64,000 nucleotides of DNA, from the NCBI GenBank assembly GCA_963781555.1, contig CAWAGB010000006.1, forward strand, positions 124,001 to 188,000, in the 5' to 3' direction. Of the stretch, positions 35,846-44,647 are shown piece after piece. Below the pieces are notes generated by a model. That model saw only the letters and a list, made by a program, of their open reading frames with translations, made no database searches and was not told the DNA's origin. This stretch comes from JAICQM01 sp963781555 (GTDB taxonomy: Bacteria > Chloroflexota > Limnocylindria > QHBO01). The translations under genes were made by a program, and so were the position numbers. Numbering within the stretch: position 1 is the first letter of the stretch; the number at the start of each line of letters is the position of its first letter.

Positions 35846-36199
35846 ATGCCGCACCAGATCACCGGACGGCGCCTGGGTCGCAAGGGCGACCATCGGGCGC
35901 ACATGCTCTCGAACCTGGCGGTGGCGATCCTCCGCTACGAGAAGGTCAAGACCACCGAGGCCAAGGCCAAGGAGGTCCGCGGCCTGGTGGACGGCATGAT
36001 CACCACCGCCAAGAAGGGTGGGCTCGCGGCGCGCCGCTCACTGGCCGCCCAGATCCCGCACGAGCCGCTCATTGTCGAGAAGCTGATGAGCGAGATCGCC
36101 GGGAAGTACGCGGACCGCGCGTCGGGCTACACCCGGATCGTCAAGATCGGTCAGCGCCTCGGAGACGCGGCGCCGATCGTCCAGATCGAGCTCGTCTAG
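35846..36199 (+). CDS. rplQ: 50S ribosomal protein L17 (bL17)
   Basis: L17 lies near the tunnel exit. The 117 residues carry LGRKGDHRAHMLSNLAVAIL, VKTTEAKAKEVRGLVDGMI and the ending GYTRIVKIGQRLGDAAPIVQ. The length is standard for bacteria. It starts six bases after rpoA, and truA follows after 27 bases. Confidence 0.98.
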   Translation: MPHQITGRRLGRKGDHRAHMLSNLAVAILRYEKVKTTEAKAKEVRGLVDGMITTAKKGGLAARRSLAAQIPHEPLIVEKLMSEIAGKYADRASGYTRIVKIGQRLGDAAPIVQIELV

Positions 36200-36226
36200 G
36201 CGCGGGCCGCCAATTCAATCCGCCCG

Positions 36227-37033
36227 ATGCCGACGCAGCACCGATGTGCGCGCGCCGTCATCGAGTACGACGGGACCGCCTTCATCGGCTCCCAGGTCCA
36301 GCCAACCGGCAGGACCGTCGCGGGAGTGCTGGAGGAGGCGCTTAACAGACTGACCGGGGAGCGGGTGCGAATCCGTCTTGCCGGGAGAACCGATGCCGGG
36401 GTGCATGCCTCCGGGCAGGTGATCGCCTTCTGCCTTCCGCGGCGACGTGGGGAGCGCAGGCTCGCCTGGCCGGAGCTGCGACGGCGGCTGAACGCCGCTC
36501 TTCCCCGGGACGTGGCGGTGCGCAGCCTGCGTGCCGCGGCGGCGGGCTTCGACCCGCGCCGCGACGCGACGTTGCGCGTGTACCGCTATCGCATTCGGCA
36601 CGGGGGCGCGCGAGCGCCGCTGGACCGACATCGGACGCTCGAGATCGACGACCGGCTCGACGTGGCGGCCATGCAGGCCGCGGCGTCGCGCTTTCCCGGA
36701 CACCGCGATTTCGCGGCGCTCGGGAGCGATCGGCGGGGCCGCACGGTGCGGCACCTCGTCGAGGTGGCGGTGTTCCGGCGCGGGAGCCTCATCGAGGTTC
36801 GCGTGGCGGGGAACGCCTTCCTGCGACGGATGGTGCGCAGCATGGTGGCGATCCTGCTGGAGGTGGGGCGGGGACGCCTCACCGTCGCGCAGGTCGACGA
36901 ACTGCTCGCTGGCGGCGCCCGGGCCCTTCATGGGCGCGCGGCACCGGCGCGCGGGCTGACCCTGGAGCGGGTCGTCTACGAATCGAACATGGACGCGGGC
37001 GCCGAGACGGTCGGTGCCGTACAACACACGTAA
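36227..37033 (+). CDS. truA: tRNA pseudouridine(38-40) synthase TruA
   Basis: TruA converts uridines 38-40 in the anticodon arm to pseudouridine. The catalytic Asp is in AGRTDAGVHASGQ, near residue 55. The motifs RYRIRHGG-like sequence and RVAGNAFLRRMVRSMVAILL are also present. The 268-residue length is normal. Its place between rplQ and rplM is common in Gram-positive-type gene orders. Base composition matches the neighbours. Confidence 0.96.
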   Translation: MPTQHRCARAVIEYDGTAFIGSQVQPTGRTVAGVLEEALNRLTGERVRIRLAGRTDAGVHASGQVIAFCLPRRRGERRLAWPELRRRLNAALPRDVAVRSLRAAAAGFDPRRDATLRVYRYRIRHGGARAPLDRHRTLEIDDRLDVAAMQAAASRFPGHRDFAALGSDRRGRTVRHLVEVAVFRRGSLIEVRVAGNAFLRRMVRSMVAILLEVGRGRLTVAQVDELLAGGARALHGRAAPARGLTLERVVYESNMDAGAETVGAVQHT

Positions 37034-37057
37034 CGCAGACCGGAGAGCTTTCGAACC

Positions 37058-37486
37058 GTGAAGACATACGCCGTCAAGGCGAGCGAGATCGAGCGAGGCT
37101 GGTGGGTGGTCGACGCAAGCGACCAGACCCTCGGACGCCTCGCCACGCGGATCGCGACCCTGCTCGAAGGCAAGCACAAGCCGATCTACTCGCCGCACCT
37201 CGACACCGGTGACCACGTGGTGGTCGTCAACGCGGCGCGGATCAAGGTGACCGGTGACAAGCTCCTTCAGAAGCGCTACTACCGCCACAGCAATTATCCC
37301 GGCGGCCTCAAGGAGGAGAGCCTCGAGGCGCTCCTCGAGCGCAGGCCCGAGCTCGTCATCGAGCGGGCCGTGAAGGGGATGCTGCCGCAGAATCGCCTCG
37401 GCCGCGCCATGTTCAAGAAGCTCAAGGTCTACGGCGGCGGGGACCACCCGCATGCCGCACAGCAACCGACGACGGTGGAGTTGTAA
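37058..37486 (+). CDS. rplM: 50S ribosomal protein L13 (uL13)
   Basis: L13 is an early assembly protein. GTG 37058 gives MKTYAVKASEIERGWWVVDA, followed by LGRLATRIATLLEGKHK and the C-terminal FKKLKVYGGGDHPHAAQQP. The 142 residues are standard. It pairs with rpsI six bases later, as in nearly all bacteria. Confidence 0.98.
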   Translation: MKTYAVKASEIERGWWVVDASDQTLGRLATRIATLLEGKHKPIYSPHLDTGDHVVVVNAARIKVTGDKLLQKRYYRHSNYPGGLKEESLEALLERRPELVIERAVKGMLPQNRLGRAMFKKLKVYGGGDHPHAAQQPTTVEL

Positions 37487-37491
37487 GCACC

Positions 37492-37884
37492 ATGGCCACG
37501 AACTACATCTACGGAACCGGTCGCCGCAAGACGTCGGTCGCCCGCGTCCGACTCGTTCCCGGGGACGGGAGCATCGTCGTCAACGGCAAGCCGCTGGACG
37601 ACTACTTCGGTCGCGTCCCGACCCTGAGCGGGCTGCGCCTGCCGTTTCGCGTGACCGAGACCGAGGGCCGCTACAGCGCCAGCGTGCTCGTCTCCGGCGG
37701 CGGCACCTCGGGCCAGGTCGGCGCCGTGCGCCATGGCATCGCCCGCGCGCTGCTCAGCGCCCATCCGGATGCGCGTGGCGCACTCCGCGAGGCCGGCCTC
37801 CTGACCCGAGATCCGCGGGCCAAGGAGCGCAAGAAGTACGGCCTCAAGCGCGCACGCAAGGCGCCGCAGTACACCAAGCGCTAG
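37492..37884 (+). CDS. rpsI: 30S ribosomal protein S9 (uS9)
   Basis: S9 has a tail that reaches P-site tRNA. The 130 residues include YGTGRRKTSVARVRLVPG, GQVGAVRHGIARALL and the ending RDPRAKERKKYGLKRARKAP plus QYTKR. A GC-rich hairpin with a GCGA loop follows at 37914-37939. Confidence 0.98.
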   Translation: MATNYIYGTGRRKTSVARVRLVPGDGSIVVNGKPLDDYFGRVPTLSGLRLPFRVTETEGRYSASVLVSGGGTSGQVGAVRHGIARALLSAHPDARGALREAGLLTRDPRAKERKKYGLKRARKAPQYTKR

Positions 37885-37913
37885 GCAACGCCGGCGCACC
37901 CTGACCTCCCGAT

Positions 37914-37939
37914 GGGCCCCGGCGGCGACGCCGGGGCCC
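37914..37939 (+). terminator. Terminator hairpin after rpsI
   Basis: GGGCCCCGGCG pairs perfectly with CGCCGGGGCCC over a GCGA tetraloop (37925-37928). There is no U-tract. It resembles the hairpin after rpoC. Confidence 0.75.
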
Positions 37940-37944
37940 GATGG

Positions 37945-37950
37945 TATCCT
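37945..37950 (+). promoter_or_regulatory. Candidate leaderless -10 for the diadenylate cyclase operon
   Basis: TATCCT ends eight bases before GTG 37959, directly after the rpsI terminator. No -35 is evident. The spacing would put transcription start at or next to the start codon. Confidence 0.35.
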
Positions 37951-37958
37951 TCTGCACC

Positions 37959-38927
37959 GTGCTGGACGCCGCCAACGAGTTCTTCCGAACCTACCTGCGA
38001 GGCACCTGGACGTCGCTCGTCGACATCCTCCTCGTGGCGCTGGTGGTGTACGGGCTCTTCGTCCTCATCCGCGGCACGCGCGCAGTGCGCATCGTCATCG
38101 GCCTGTCGATCCTGTACATCGTCTATCTCGCCGCGCGGCTCTTCGACCTGCAGTTGCTGACCCGGCTGATGGAGGCTGGTGCGGTGGTCGGCCTGTTCGC
38201 CGTGGTGGTCGTCTTCCAGCCGGAGCTGCGCCGTGTGCTCGAGCAGATCGGACGCGTGGGGTCGGTGAACCGCTTCTTCGTCTCCCAGGACGTCGCATCA
38301 GCCGAGCGCGTCGCCGGTGAGATCAGCCGAGCGGCGCGCCTGCTCGCCGGTTCCCGGCACGGGGCACTGGTGGTGATCGAGCGGGAGACCGGCCTGGGCG
38401 ACTTGATCGCCGACTCCGGTGTCCCGGTGCATGCCGATCTGCGCGCCGAGCTGCTGGTCACGATCTTCTACCGTGGCACGGCATTGCACGACGGTGCGGT
38501 GGTCGTGTCCGGTGAGCGCATCGTGGCGGCCGGCGTCCTCCTGCCGCTCAGCCAGAACGTGCTCGACAGCGAACGCTACGGAACGCGCCACCGTGCGGCG
38601 ATCGGCATCAGCGAGCAGACAGACGCGATCATCATCGTCGTCAGCGAAGAGACGGGCTCGATCAGCCTGGTCCTGCGCGGCCGGATCGAGCGCAACCTCT
38701 CGGAGGAGCACCTGCGGCGCCGCATCTTCAACCTCATTCGGCCGCAGGCCGGCCGTCGCCCCGTGCCGTTCCTGCGCCGTACCCTGGAGGGCCGCTGGGG
38801 GATCGGACGAGGCGAGGACGCCGGCCCGGCCTCGATCCCCGCCACCGCGGACGAGCGGGTGGTCGCCGTCCGCGACGAGACGCGTCCGACTGCCACCGCG
38901 ACCAGCCCCGGCGATCGGCGTCCGTGA
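37959..38927 (+). CDS. dacA: Diadenylate cyclase CdaA/DacA (c-di-AMP synthase)
   Basis: The enzyme makes cyclic di-AMP from two ATP at the membrane. Three hydrophobic helices occupy the first 90 or so residues, then comes the DAC domain with the catalytic motifs GTALHDGAVVV (DGA) and YGTRHRAAIG (RHR). The C-terminal 60 residues are a Thr/Ala/Arg-rich tail. GTG 37959 (VLDAANEFFRTYLRG) matches CdaA N-termini; ATG 37941 adds six residues. It precedes a YbbR-type protein and glmM, the conserved cdaA-cdaR-glmM arrangement that links c-di-AMP to cell-wall synthesis. Confidence 0.95.
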   Translation: MLDAANEFFRTYLRGTWTSLVDILLVALVVYGLFVLIRGTRAVRIVIGLSILYIVYLAARLFDLQLLTRLMEAGAVVGLFAVVVVFQPELRRVLEQIGRVGSVNRFFVSQDVASAERVAGEISRAARLLAGSRHGALVVIERETGLGDLIADSGVPVHADLRAELLVTIFYRGTALHDGAVVVSGERIVAAGVLLPLSQNVLDSERYGTRHRAAIGISEQTDAIIIVVSEETGSISLVLRGRIERNLSEEHLRRRIFNLIRPQAGRRPVPFLRRTLEGRWGIGRGEDAGPASIPATADERVVAVRDETRPTATATSPGDRRP

Positions 38928-38931
38928 TGCG

Positions 38932-40164
38932 CTGGCTGCGTGCGCGAACTGGCACCTCAAGCTGGGCGCGGTGGCCCTGGCCACCATCCTCTATACCGGC
39001 TTCGTGTACTCGGGCACGTTCACCGAGCGGACCTTCCCCGGCGTCCCCATCCGCGACATCGGCCAGCCGAGCGGCACGTTTCTGACGCCTCAGCAGCTGG
39101 GAACGGTTGACATCCGGTACCGGGCCACCGCCACGGTTGCCGCGACCGCTGAGACGTTCGACGTGACCGTCGACCTTTCCGGCTACGACATGTCACGCTC
39201 GGGACAGCCGCAGGCGCTCCCCATCGTGGTCAGCTCGCTCAACGACGACGTGACCGTGCTGGGATTCAACCCCACCACCGTATCGGTCACCATCGACCCG
39301 CGGGAGGAACGCCGGATCCCGGTGCGGGTGGAAATCGGTCAGGCGCCCGAGGGCCTCATCATCGGCCGCCCGCGGCTCAGCGTGCAGAGCGTGACCGCCA
39401 TCGGCCCGGCCAGCGTGCTCGACCAGGTGGACCATGCGCGCGTCGTGGTGCGCATCGATCAGAGCGGTGTCGCAGTCAGCAACCAGTTCCGGCTCGAGGC
39501 AGTGGATGTCCGTGGCGCCGTCATCGGACCGACGCAGGGCGTCTCGCTCACTCCGGAGACCGTCACGGTGCAGATTGATGTCACGCCGGCTGAGACAACG
39601 AAGGTGGTTGGCGTGCGCCCGGCCGTCACCGGCACGCCCGGGGTCGGCTTCGCGATTGGCCAGGTGGCGGTCGATCCGCCCACTGTCACCCTGCGCGGCA
39701 CGCCCGAGGCGCTCGCCCCCATCACGGAGGTCGCCACGCAGGCGGTCTCGATCGCGGGCCTCACCGCCGCGGGCACCTATCAGCCCGAGCTGGTCATCCC
39801 GGCCGGCGTCCGCCTCGGCGCGGCGGCGTCGACCACGGTCACGGTAACCGTCAGCGTCGAGCCGACCGATGCGAGCCGCACGTTCCTCGTTGGAGCGGCG
39901 TGCGCGAACGCGCCCGATGGCGACGCCTGCCTGCCACAGACCGACCAGCTGGCCGTTACCCTGGGCGGTCCGGCCGCCGCGCTGGATGCCCTCTCCGCAG
40001 GCGACCTGACGTTGATCCTGGATGTCGCTGGCCTCGCACCCGGCACGCACCAGGTGACGCCGGCCGTGCCTCCCCTCCCGGATGGCGTTGAGCTGATCGG
40101 CATCTCACCGGGCACGGTGACGGTGATTATCGAAGCTCCGGCCGAGCCGCCCCCGCCAGCCTGA
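38932..40164 (+). CDS. cdaR: YbbR-domain protein, CdaR-like regulator of DacA; start unresolved
   Basis: One N-terminal membrane span (residues about 9-27, LGAVALATILYTGFVYSG) is followed by about four beta-rich YbbR repeats and a Pro-rich end. CdaR proteins bind and modulate CdaA outside the membrane. The reading frame has no ATG, GTG or TTG between its last plausible upstream point and the conserved NWHLKLG; only CTG 38932 is available. An ATG at 38927 overlapping the dacA stop reads MRWLRAR in another frame and would join perfectly if one base were missing near 38945. I infer a one-base error. Confidence 0.85.
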   Translation: MAACANWHLKLGAVALATILYTGFVYSGTFTERTFPGVPIRDIGQPSGTFLTPQQLGTVDIRYRATATVAATAETFDVTVDLSGYDMSRSGQPQALPIVVSSLNDDVTVLGFNPTTVSVTIDPREERRIPVRVEIGQAPEGLIIGRPRLSVQSVTAIGPASVLDQVDHARVVVRIDQSGVAVSNQFRLEAVDVRGAVIGPTQGVSLTPETVTVQIDVTPAETTKVVGVRPAVTGTPGVGFAIGQVAVDPPTVTLRGTPEALAPITEVATQAVSIAGLTAAGTYQPELVIPAGVRLGAAASTTVTVTVSVEPTDASRTFLVGAACANAPDGDACLPQTDQLAVTLGGPAAALDALSAGDLTLILDVAGLAPGTHQVTPAVPPLPDGVELIGISPGTVTVIIEAPAEPPPPA

Positions 40165-40175
40165 TCCGACCGAGC

Positions 40176-41504
40176 ATGGGACGTCTCTTCGGCACGGACG
40201 GCATCCGGGGCGTGGCCAACGTCGACCTCACCCCCACGCTCGCCTACGACCTGGGCAGGGCCGTCGGGCATCACCTCGAGGCGGCGGGGCGTAGCGTGGT
40301 CATTGGCCAGGACACGCGACGCTCGGGCGACATGCTGGTCGCCGCCCTTGCCGCGGGCCTGACGAGCGTCGGCGCAGACGTCCTGGAGCTGGGGGTGGTC
40401 ACCACCCCGGGCCTCGCGTTCGTCGCCGGTGGCGGCGATCACGTGGCCGGGATCATGGTCAGCGCCAGCCATAACCCTGCCGCGGACAACGGGCTGAAGG
40501 TGCTGTCCGGCGGGCGCAAGGTGGACGACGAGGCGGAGGAGATCCTGGAGCGTCTCATCTTCGCCGCGGAGGCGCTGCCCGGCCGCCACAACGACGAGCT
40601 GGGGCGCGTGCGGCGCGACGCGGCGCCGGTGCGGGCCTACCGCGATCACCTCGCCGCCGCGGCCGGCGACTCCCTGCGCGGTCTCCGCATCGTGCTCGAC
40701 TGTGCCAACGGATCGGCGTCGGTCGTCGCTCCCGAGCTGTTCGCTGACCTCGGTGCGACGGTGACCGTCCTCTCTGCCGACCCCGATGGCTCGAACATCA
40801 ACCTCGACTGCGGCTCGACCCATCCGGAACACCTGCAGGCGGCCGTCCGGTCCGCGGGTGCGGACCTGGGGCTGGCGTTCGACGGCGATGCAGATCGACT
40901 CATCGCGGCCGACGACACGGGAGCCCTGGTCGATGGCGACGGGGTAATGGGCATCTGCGCCCTTGCCCGGCTCGCCGATGGGACGCTTCGCAACGACGTG
41001 CTCGTCGCAACCGTCATGAGCAACGGGGGTCTCGAACGGGCGATCACCGACGCCGGCGGTCACCTCATTCGCACGCCGGTCGGCGACCGGCACGTGTTTG
41101 AGGCCATGGAACGTCACGACGCCGTGATGGGAGGCGAGCAATCGGGCCACATCATCTTCCGCGAGCGCGCCACGACCGGCGACGGAATCCTTTCGGGGAT
41201 CGAGCTCATCCGGGTGCTGCGCACCGCCGACGAGCCGCTCTCCACGTTGGCCGCCCGAGTGCCGAGGCTGCCGCAGGTGGTGCTAAACTCAGCCGTCCGC
41301 CACAAGGATCAGTGGCAGGTCGATCCAGCCTTCAATGCTGCCGTGGCGCAGGCCACGGAACGTCTCCGCGGGACAGGGAGGATCCTGGTCCGCCCCTCGG
41401 GCACGGAGCCCAAGCTTCGGATCATGGTCGAGGGGGACGACCCCGAGGAGATCAGCGCCATCGCTCGCGAGCTGGACGAGCTCGCGCAGGCGCGCCTCAA
41501 CTGA
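40176..41504 (+). CDS. glmM: Phosphoglucosamine mutase
   Basis: GlmM converts glucosamine-6-phosphate to glucosamine-1-phosphate for peptidoglycan precursors. The 442 residues include MGRLFGTDGIRGVAN, the phosphoserine loop VSASHNPAADNG, the metal loop DGDADR and the phosphate site RPSGTEPKLRIMVEG. All key residues are present. It is flanked by the c-di-AMP pair and by glmS, while glmU is near 57 kb, so the whole UDP-GlcNAc route is in this window. Confidence 0.98.
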   Translation: MGRLFGTDGIRGVANVDLTPTLAYDLGRAVGHHLEAAGRSVVIGQDTRRSGDMLVAALAAGLTSVGADVLELGVVTTPGLAFVAGGGDHVAGIMVSASHNPAADNGLKVLSGGRKVDDEAEEILERLIFAAEALPGRHNDELGRVRRDAAPVRAYRDHLAAAAGDSLRGLRIVLDCANGSASVVAPELFADLGATVTVLSADPDGSNINLDCGSTHPEHLQAAVRSAGADLGLAFDGDADRLIAADDTGALVDGDGVMGICALARLADGTLRNDVLVATVMSNGGLERAITDAGGHLIRTPVGDRHVFEAMERHDAVMGGEQSGHIIFRERATTGDGILSGIELIRVLRTADEPLSTLAARVPRLPQVVLNSAVRHKDQWQVDPAFNAAVAQATERLRGTGRILVRPSGTEPKLRIMVEGDDPEEISAIARELDELAQARLN

Positions 41505-41522
41505 CGTCAATGGGAGGATGCC

Positions 41523-43352
41523 ATGTGCGGCATCGTCGGATATGTCGGCCCGCGTGATGCTGCGCCGATCCTCCTCGAAGGGCTCCGCCGCCTCGAGTAT
41601 CGCGGCTACGATTCCGCTGGCATTGCCCTCCTCACCGAGGACGGCAGCGTCTTCATCGAGAAGAAGGCCGGCAAGCTCACCAACCTGACCGATCACCTCA
41701 ACGGCGACGCGCCCGCCGGACATCCCGGGATCGCGCACACGCGGTGGGCGACCCACGGCCGCCCCAACGACACGAACGCGCACCCGCACCGCGACTGCAC
41801 CGGCAAGCTGGCCCTCATCCACAACGGGATCATCGAGAACTTCTCCGAGCTCAAGGCACGCCTGGCGGCGGAGGGCCACGCGTTCACCAGCGAGACCGAT
41901 ACGGAGGTGCTGGCGCACCTCATCGAGAGCCGCTACGACGGCGACCTGGTTGAGGCGGTGCGCGCGTCGCTCAACGAGGTCCGCGGTGCATACGCCATCG
42001 GGGTCATGCACACCGACCACCCGAACCGCATCGTCGGCGCGCGGATGAACGTGCCGCTCATCGTGGGCCTCGGCGACGGTGAGGGATTCCTGGCGAGCGA
42101 CGTGCCGGCGATCCTCGAGCACACCAAGAACGTCGTGATCCTCCACGAGGGCGACATCGCCGACGTGAGCCCCGAGGGAACCCGGATCATCGGCATGGAC
42201 GGCGCCGAGGTGCAGCGCGACGTCACGGAGATCCACTGGACCATCGAGGCCGCGGAGAAGGGTGGTTTCCCGCACTTCACCCTCAAGGAGATCTACGAGC
42301 AACCGCACGCCATCCAGGAGTGCCTGCGCGGCCGTGTCGACCCGAGCGGCAACGTGCATCTCGAGGAGCTCGATGCGATCGCCGACAAGCTGCGCGCCGT
42401 GGATCACGTCTACGTCGTGGGCTGCGGGACGGCGAGCTACGCCGCCCACGTTGGCGCCTACCTGCTCCAGGATTGGGTGAAGCTGCCCGCCTCCATGCAG
42501 GTCGGGTCCGAGATGCGCTACAGCCCGCCGCCGATCAACGAGCGCACCCTGGTCATCGGGGTCAGCCAGTCCGGCGAGACAGCCGACACCCTGGCGCCGC
42601 TGAAGATGGCGGCAGAGCGCGGTGCCACGGTGGTGGTCGTCACCAACGTGGTCGGCAGCGCGATCACCCGCGAGGCCGCCGCGGTCTGCTACCTGCAGGC
42701 CGGTCCGGAGGTCGCCGTGGCCAGTACCAAGGCATTCGTAACCCAGGTGCTGGTCCTCCAGCTCGTGGCGCTCCACCTGGCGCGCCTGCGCGGCACGTTG
42801 AGCGAGCACGCGGCGAGGACCTTTGGCCAGTCGCTGCGCGAGCTGCCGAAGCTCGCCGCCGAGACGCTCCGGCTGGCGCCGCAGATCAAGAAGCTGGCGA
42901 AGCGCTACAGCGGGGTGCGCGACTTCATCTTCATCGGTCGCGGGGTGGGCTTCCCGATCGCCATGGAAGGTGCTCTGAAGCTCAAGGAGCTCTCCTACGT
43001 GCACGCCGAGGGCTATGCCGCCGGCGAGCTGAAGCACGGACCGATCGCGCTGCTCGATCCGGTGACACCACTGGTGGCCATCGCCACGGCAGGCGCCATC
43101 TACGACAAGGTGGTGAGCAACGTCGCCGAGGCACGCGCCAGGTCCGCGCCGGTGATCGCGGTGGCCACCGTGGGGGACGACCAGATCGACCGCTACGCCC
43201 AGGACGTGCTGTACGTGCCGCAGACGCCCGAGGCGATCTCGCCGGTGATCGCGGTCCTCCCGCTCCAGCTGCTCGCTTACGAGGTCGCCGTCGCGCGCGG
43301 CACCGATGTCGACCAGCCGCGCAACCTCGCCAAGTCGGTCACGGTCGAGTAG
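41523..43352 (+). CDS. glmS: Glutamine-fructose-6-phosphate aminotransferase (isomerising)
   Basis: GlmS makes glucosamine-6-phosphate from fructose-6-phosphate and glutamine. The catalytic Cys follows the initiator Met (MCGIVGYVG). The glutaminase half has THGRPNDTNAHPH, and two SIS sugar-isomerase domains follow (SGETADT near residue 345). The C-terminal DQPRNLAKSVTVE is diagnostic. The 609 residues are typical. A GGGAGG ribosome-binding site precedes the ATG. I see no glmS ribozyme in the 18-base gap upstream. Confidence 0.98.
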   Translation: MCGIVGYVGPRDAAPILLEGLRRLEYRGYDSAGIALLTEDGSVFIEKKAGKLTNLTDHLNGDAPAGHPGIAHTRWATHGRPNDTNAHPHRDCTGKLALIHNGIIENFSELKARLAAEGHAFTSETDTEVLAHLIESRYDGDLVEAVRASLNEVRGAYAIGVMHTDHPNRIVGARMNVPLIVGLGDGEGFLASDVPAILEHTKNVVILHEGDIADVSPEGTRIIGMDGAEVQRDVTEIHWTIEAAEKGGFPHFTLKEIYEQPHAIQECLRGRVDPSGNVHLEELDAIADKLRAVDHVYVVGCGTASYAAHVGAYLLQDWVKLPASMQVGSEMRYSPPPINERTLVIGVSQSGETADTLAPLKMAAERGATVVVVTNVVGSAITREAAAVCYLQAGPEVAVASTKAFVTQVLVLQLVALHLARLRGTLSEHAARTFGQSLRELPKLAAETLRLAPQIKKLAKRYSGVRDFIFIGRGVGFPIAMEGALKLKELSYVHAEGYAAGELKHGPIALLDPVTPLVAIATAGAIYDKVVSNVAEARARSAPVIAVATVGDDQIDRYAQDVLYVPQTPEAISPVIAVLPLQLLAYEVAVARGTDVDQPRNLAKSVTVE

Positions 43353-43366
43353 GGGCCTCCTCGGCC

Positions 43367-43744
43367 ATGACCCGACATGAGATCGGCATCGACCTCTGCG
43401 ACATCGACCGCATCGTCGCGGTCCTGGCGCGCCACCCGGACCGCTTTCGGCATCGCGTGCTCACGGACGCCGAGCGAGCCTACTGCCGGAACCGGGTGGA
43501 GCGCATCGCGGGGCGGTGGGCCGCCAAGGAGGCGATCAGCAAGGTGCTTGGCCTTGGCGTGCGCGGGGTCGGCTGGCGCGAGATCGAGATCCTCCCCAAC
43601 CGCGCCGGGGCACCACAGGTGTATCTCCACCGGCGCGCGGCGCGCCGGGCCGAGGCGATGGGCCTCGATGAGGTGAGCGTCTCCATCTCGCACGAGCGAC
43701 ACCTCGCCGTGGCCGTCGCGGTCGCGCACCGCCGCCACGACTGA
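43367..43744 (+). CDS. acpS: Holo-[acyl-carrier-protein] synthase
   Basis: AcpS transfers phosphopantetheine from CoA to acyl carrier protein. The 125 residues have the two family motifs GIDLCDIDRI (metal Asp) and RWAAKEAISKVLG (Lys/Glu). The ending VSISHERHLAVAVAVA is also conserved. The ATG at 43367 gives the complete domain. acpS-nnrD-alr is a widespread gene order. Confidence 0.96.
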   Translation: MTRHEIGIDLCDIDRIVAVLARHPDRFRHRVLTDAERAYCRNRVERIAGRWAAKEAISKVLGLGVRGVGWREIEILPNRAGAPQVYLHRRAARRAEAMGLDEVSVSISHERHLAVAVAVAHRRHD

Positions 43745-43747
43745 GCC

Positions 43748-44647
43748 ATGGCCGCCGCCCTCATCAGCCAGCGCTGGGTCGCCGATCGCCTTCCGGCGCG
43801 TCCCGCACGCGCACACAAGGGCACGTTCGGCAGCGTGCTCGTCATCGGCGGGTCGCGCGAGTACGCGGGTGCGGCCCTGCTGGCAGGCCTCGGGGCGGCG
43901 CGTGCGGGCGCGGGCCTGGTGAGCATCGCCACCTCGGAGTCCGTGGCCGCGTCGATCCTCGGCCGGATTCCCGAGCTGACGATGCTCTTCCTGGACGAGG
44001 AGGCGCCGGGCCTGATCGCTCCCGGTGGGTGGCGCCGCCTCGCCGGGGAGGCCGCAACCCGGGACGCGGTCGTCGTCGGGCCCGGCCTTGGCCACCAGCC
44101 CGCCACGCTGCGCCGGGTGCGCAGCTTCCTGGCGGGCCTGCGCACCCCCGTGGTGGTTGACGCCGACGGGCTCAACGCGCTGGCCGAGCAGGATGGCTGG
44201 TGGCGCTCGGTGCCCGAGCGCCTCGTCCTGACCCCGCATCCAGGTGAGTTCGCGCGATTGCTGCGGCGCCCGCCGGTCGATGTGCTGCCCGACGACGACG
44301 AGGCGCGCATCGGGGCGGCACGCGAGGCCGCTGTGCGCTGGAAGCGGGTCGTGGTGCTCAAGGGCGCCGGCACGGTCGTGGCGGATCCCGAGGGAAACGT
44401 GCGGCGCACGGACATCGCCTCCCCGGCGCTGGCCACCGCGGGGAGCGGCGACGTGCTGGCGGGCGTCACGGGCGCCTTCCTGGCGGCGGGGCTCGAGCCG
44501 TTCGTCGCGGCGTGCTGCGCGGTCGCCGTGCATGGTGCGGCCGGGGTCCTGGCCGAGGATCGCATCGGGAAGGCCGGGGTCATGGCCAGGGATATCGCCG
44601 GGCTCCTTCCGGCCGCCATCGAGCAGCTCCGCGGCAGCGGCCGGTGA
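43748..44647 (+). CDS. nnrD: ADP/ATP-dependent NAD(P)H-hydrate dehydratase, C-terminal-type domain only
   Basis: The enzyme repairs damaged hydrated NAD(P)H using ADP or ATP. The 299 residues form the carbohydrate-kinase-like NnrD domain: GTFGSVLVIGGS, VVVGPGLGHQ, VVDADGLNAL, LTPHPGEFARLL and the catalytic ATAGSGDVLAGV. The epimerase domain (NnrE), often fused at the N-terminus, is absent here. The stop overlaps the alr start by one base. Confidence 0.94.
   Translation: MAAALISQRWVADRLPARPARAHKGTFGSVLVIGGSREYAGAALLAGLGAARAGAGLVSIATSESVAASILGRIPELTMLFLDEEAPGLIAPGGWRRLAGEAATRDAVVVGPGLGHQPATLRRVRSFLAGLRTPVVVDADGLNALAEQDGWWRSVPERLVLTPHPGEFARLLRRPPVDVLPDDDEARIGAAREAAVRWKRVVVLKGAGTVVADPEGNVRRTDIASPALATAGSGDVLAGVTGAFLAAGLEPFVAACCAVAVHGAAGVLAEDRIGKAGVMARDIAGLLPAAIEQLRGSGR

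Noticed and set aside
36215..37465. Minus-strand frame of 416 codons opposite truA and rplM
   Set aside because: It spans two conserved + strand genes and their gap, with no recognisable protein.
41505..41522. glmS ribozyme upstream of glmS
   Set aside because: The gap before glmS is only 18 bases, too short for the ribozyme.
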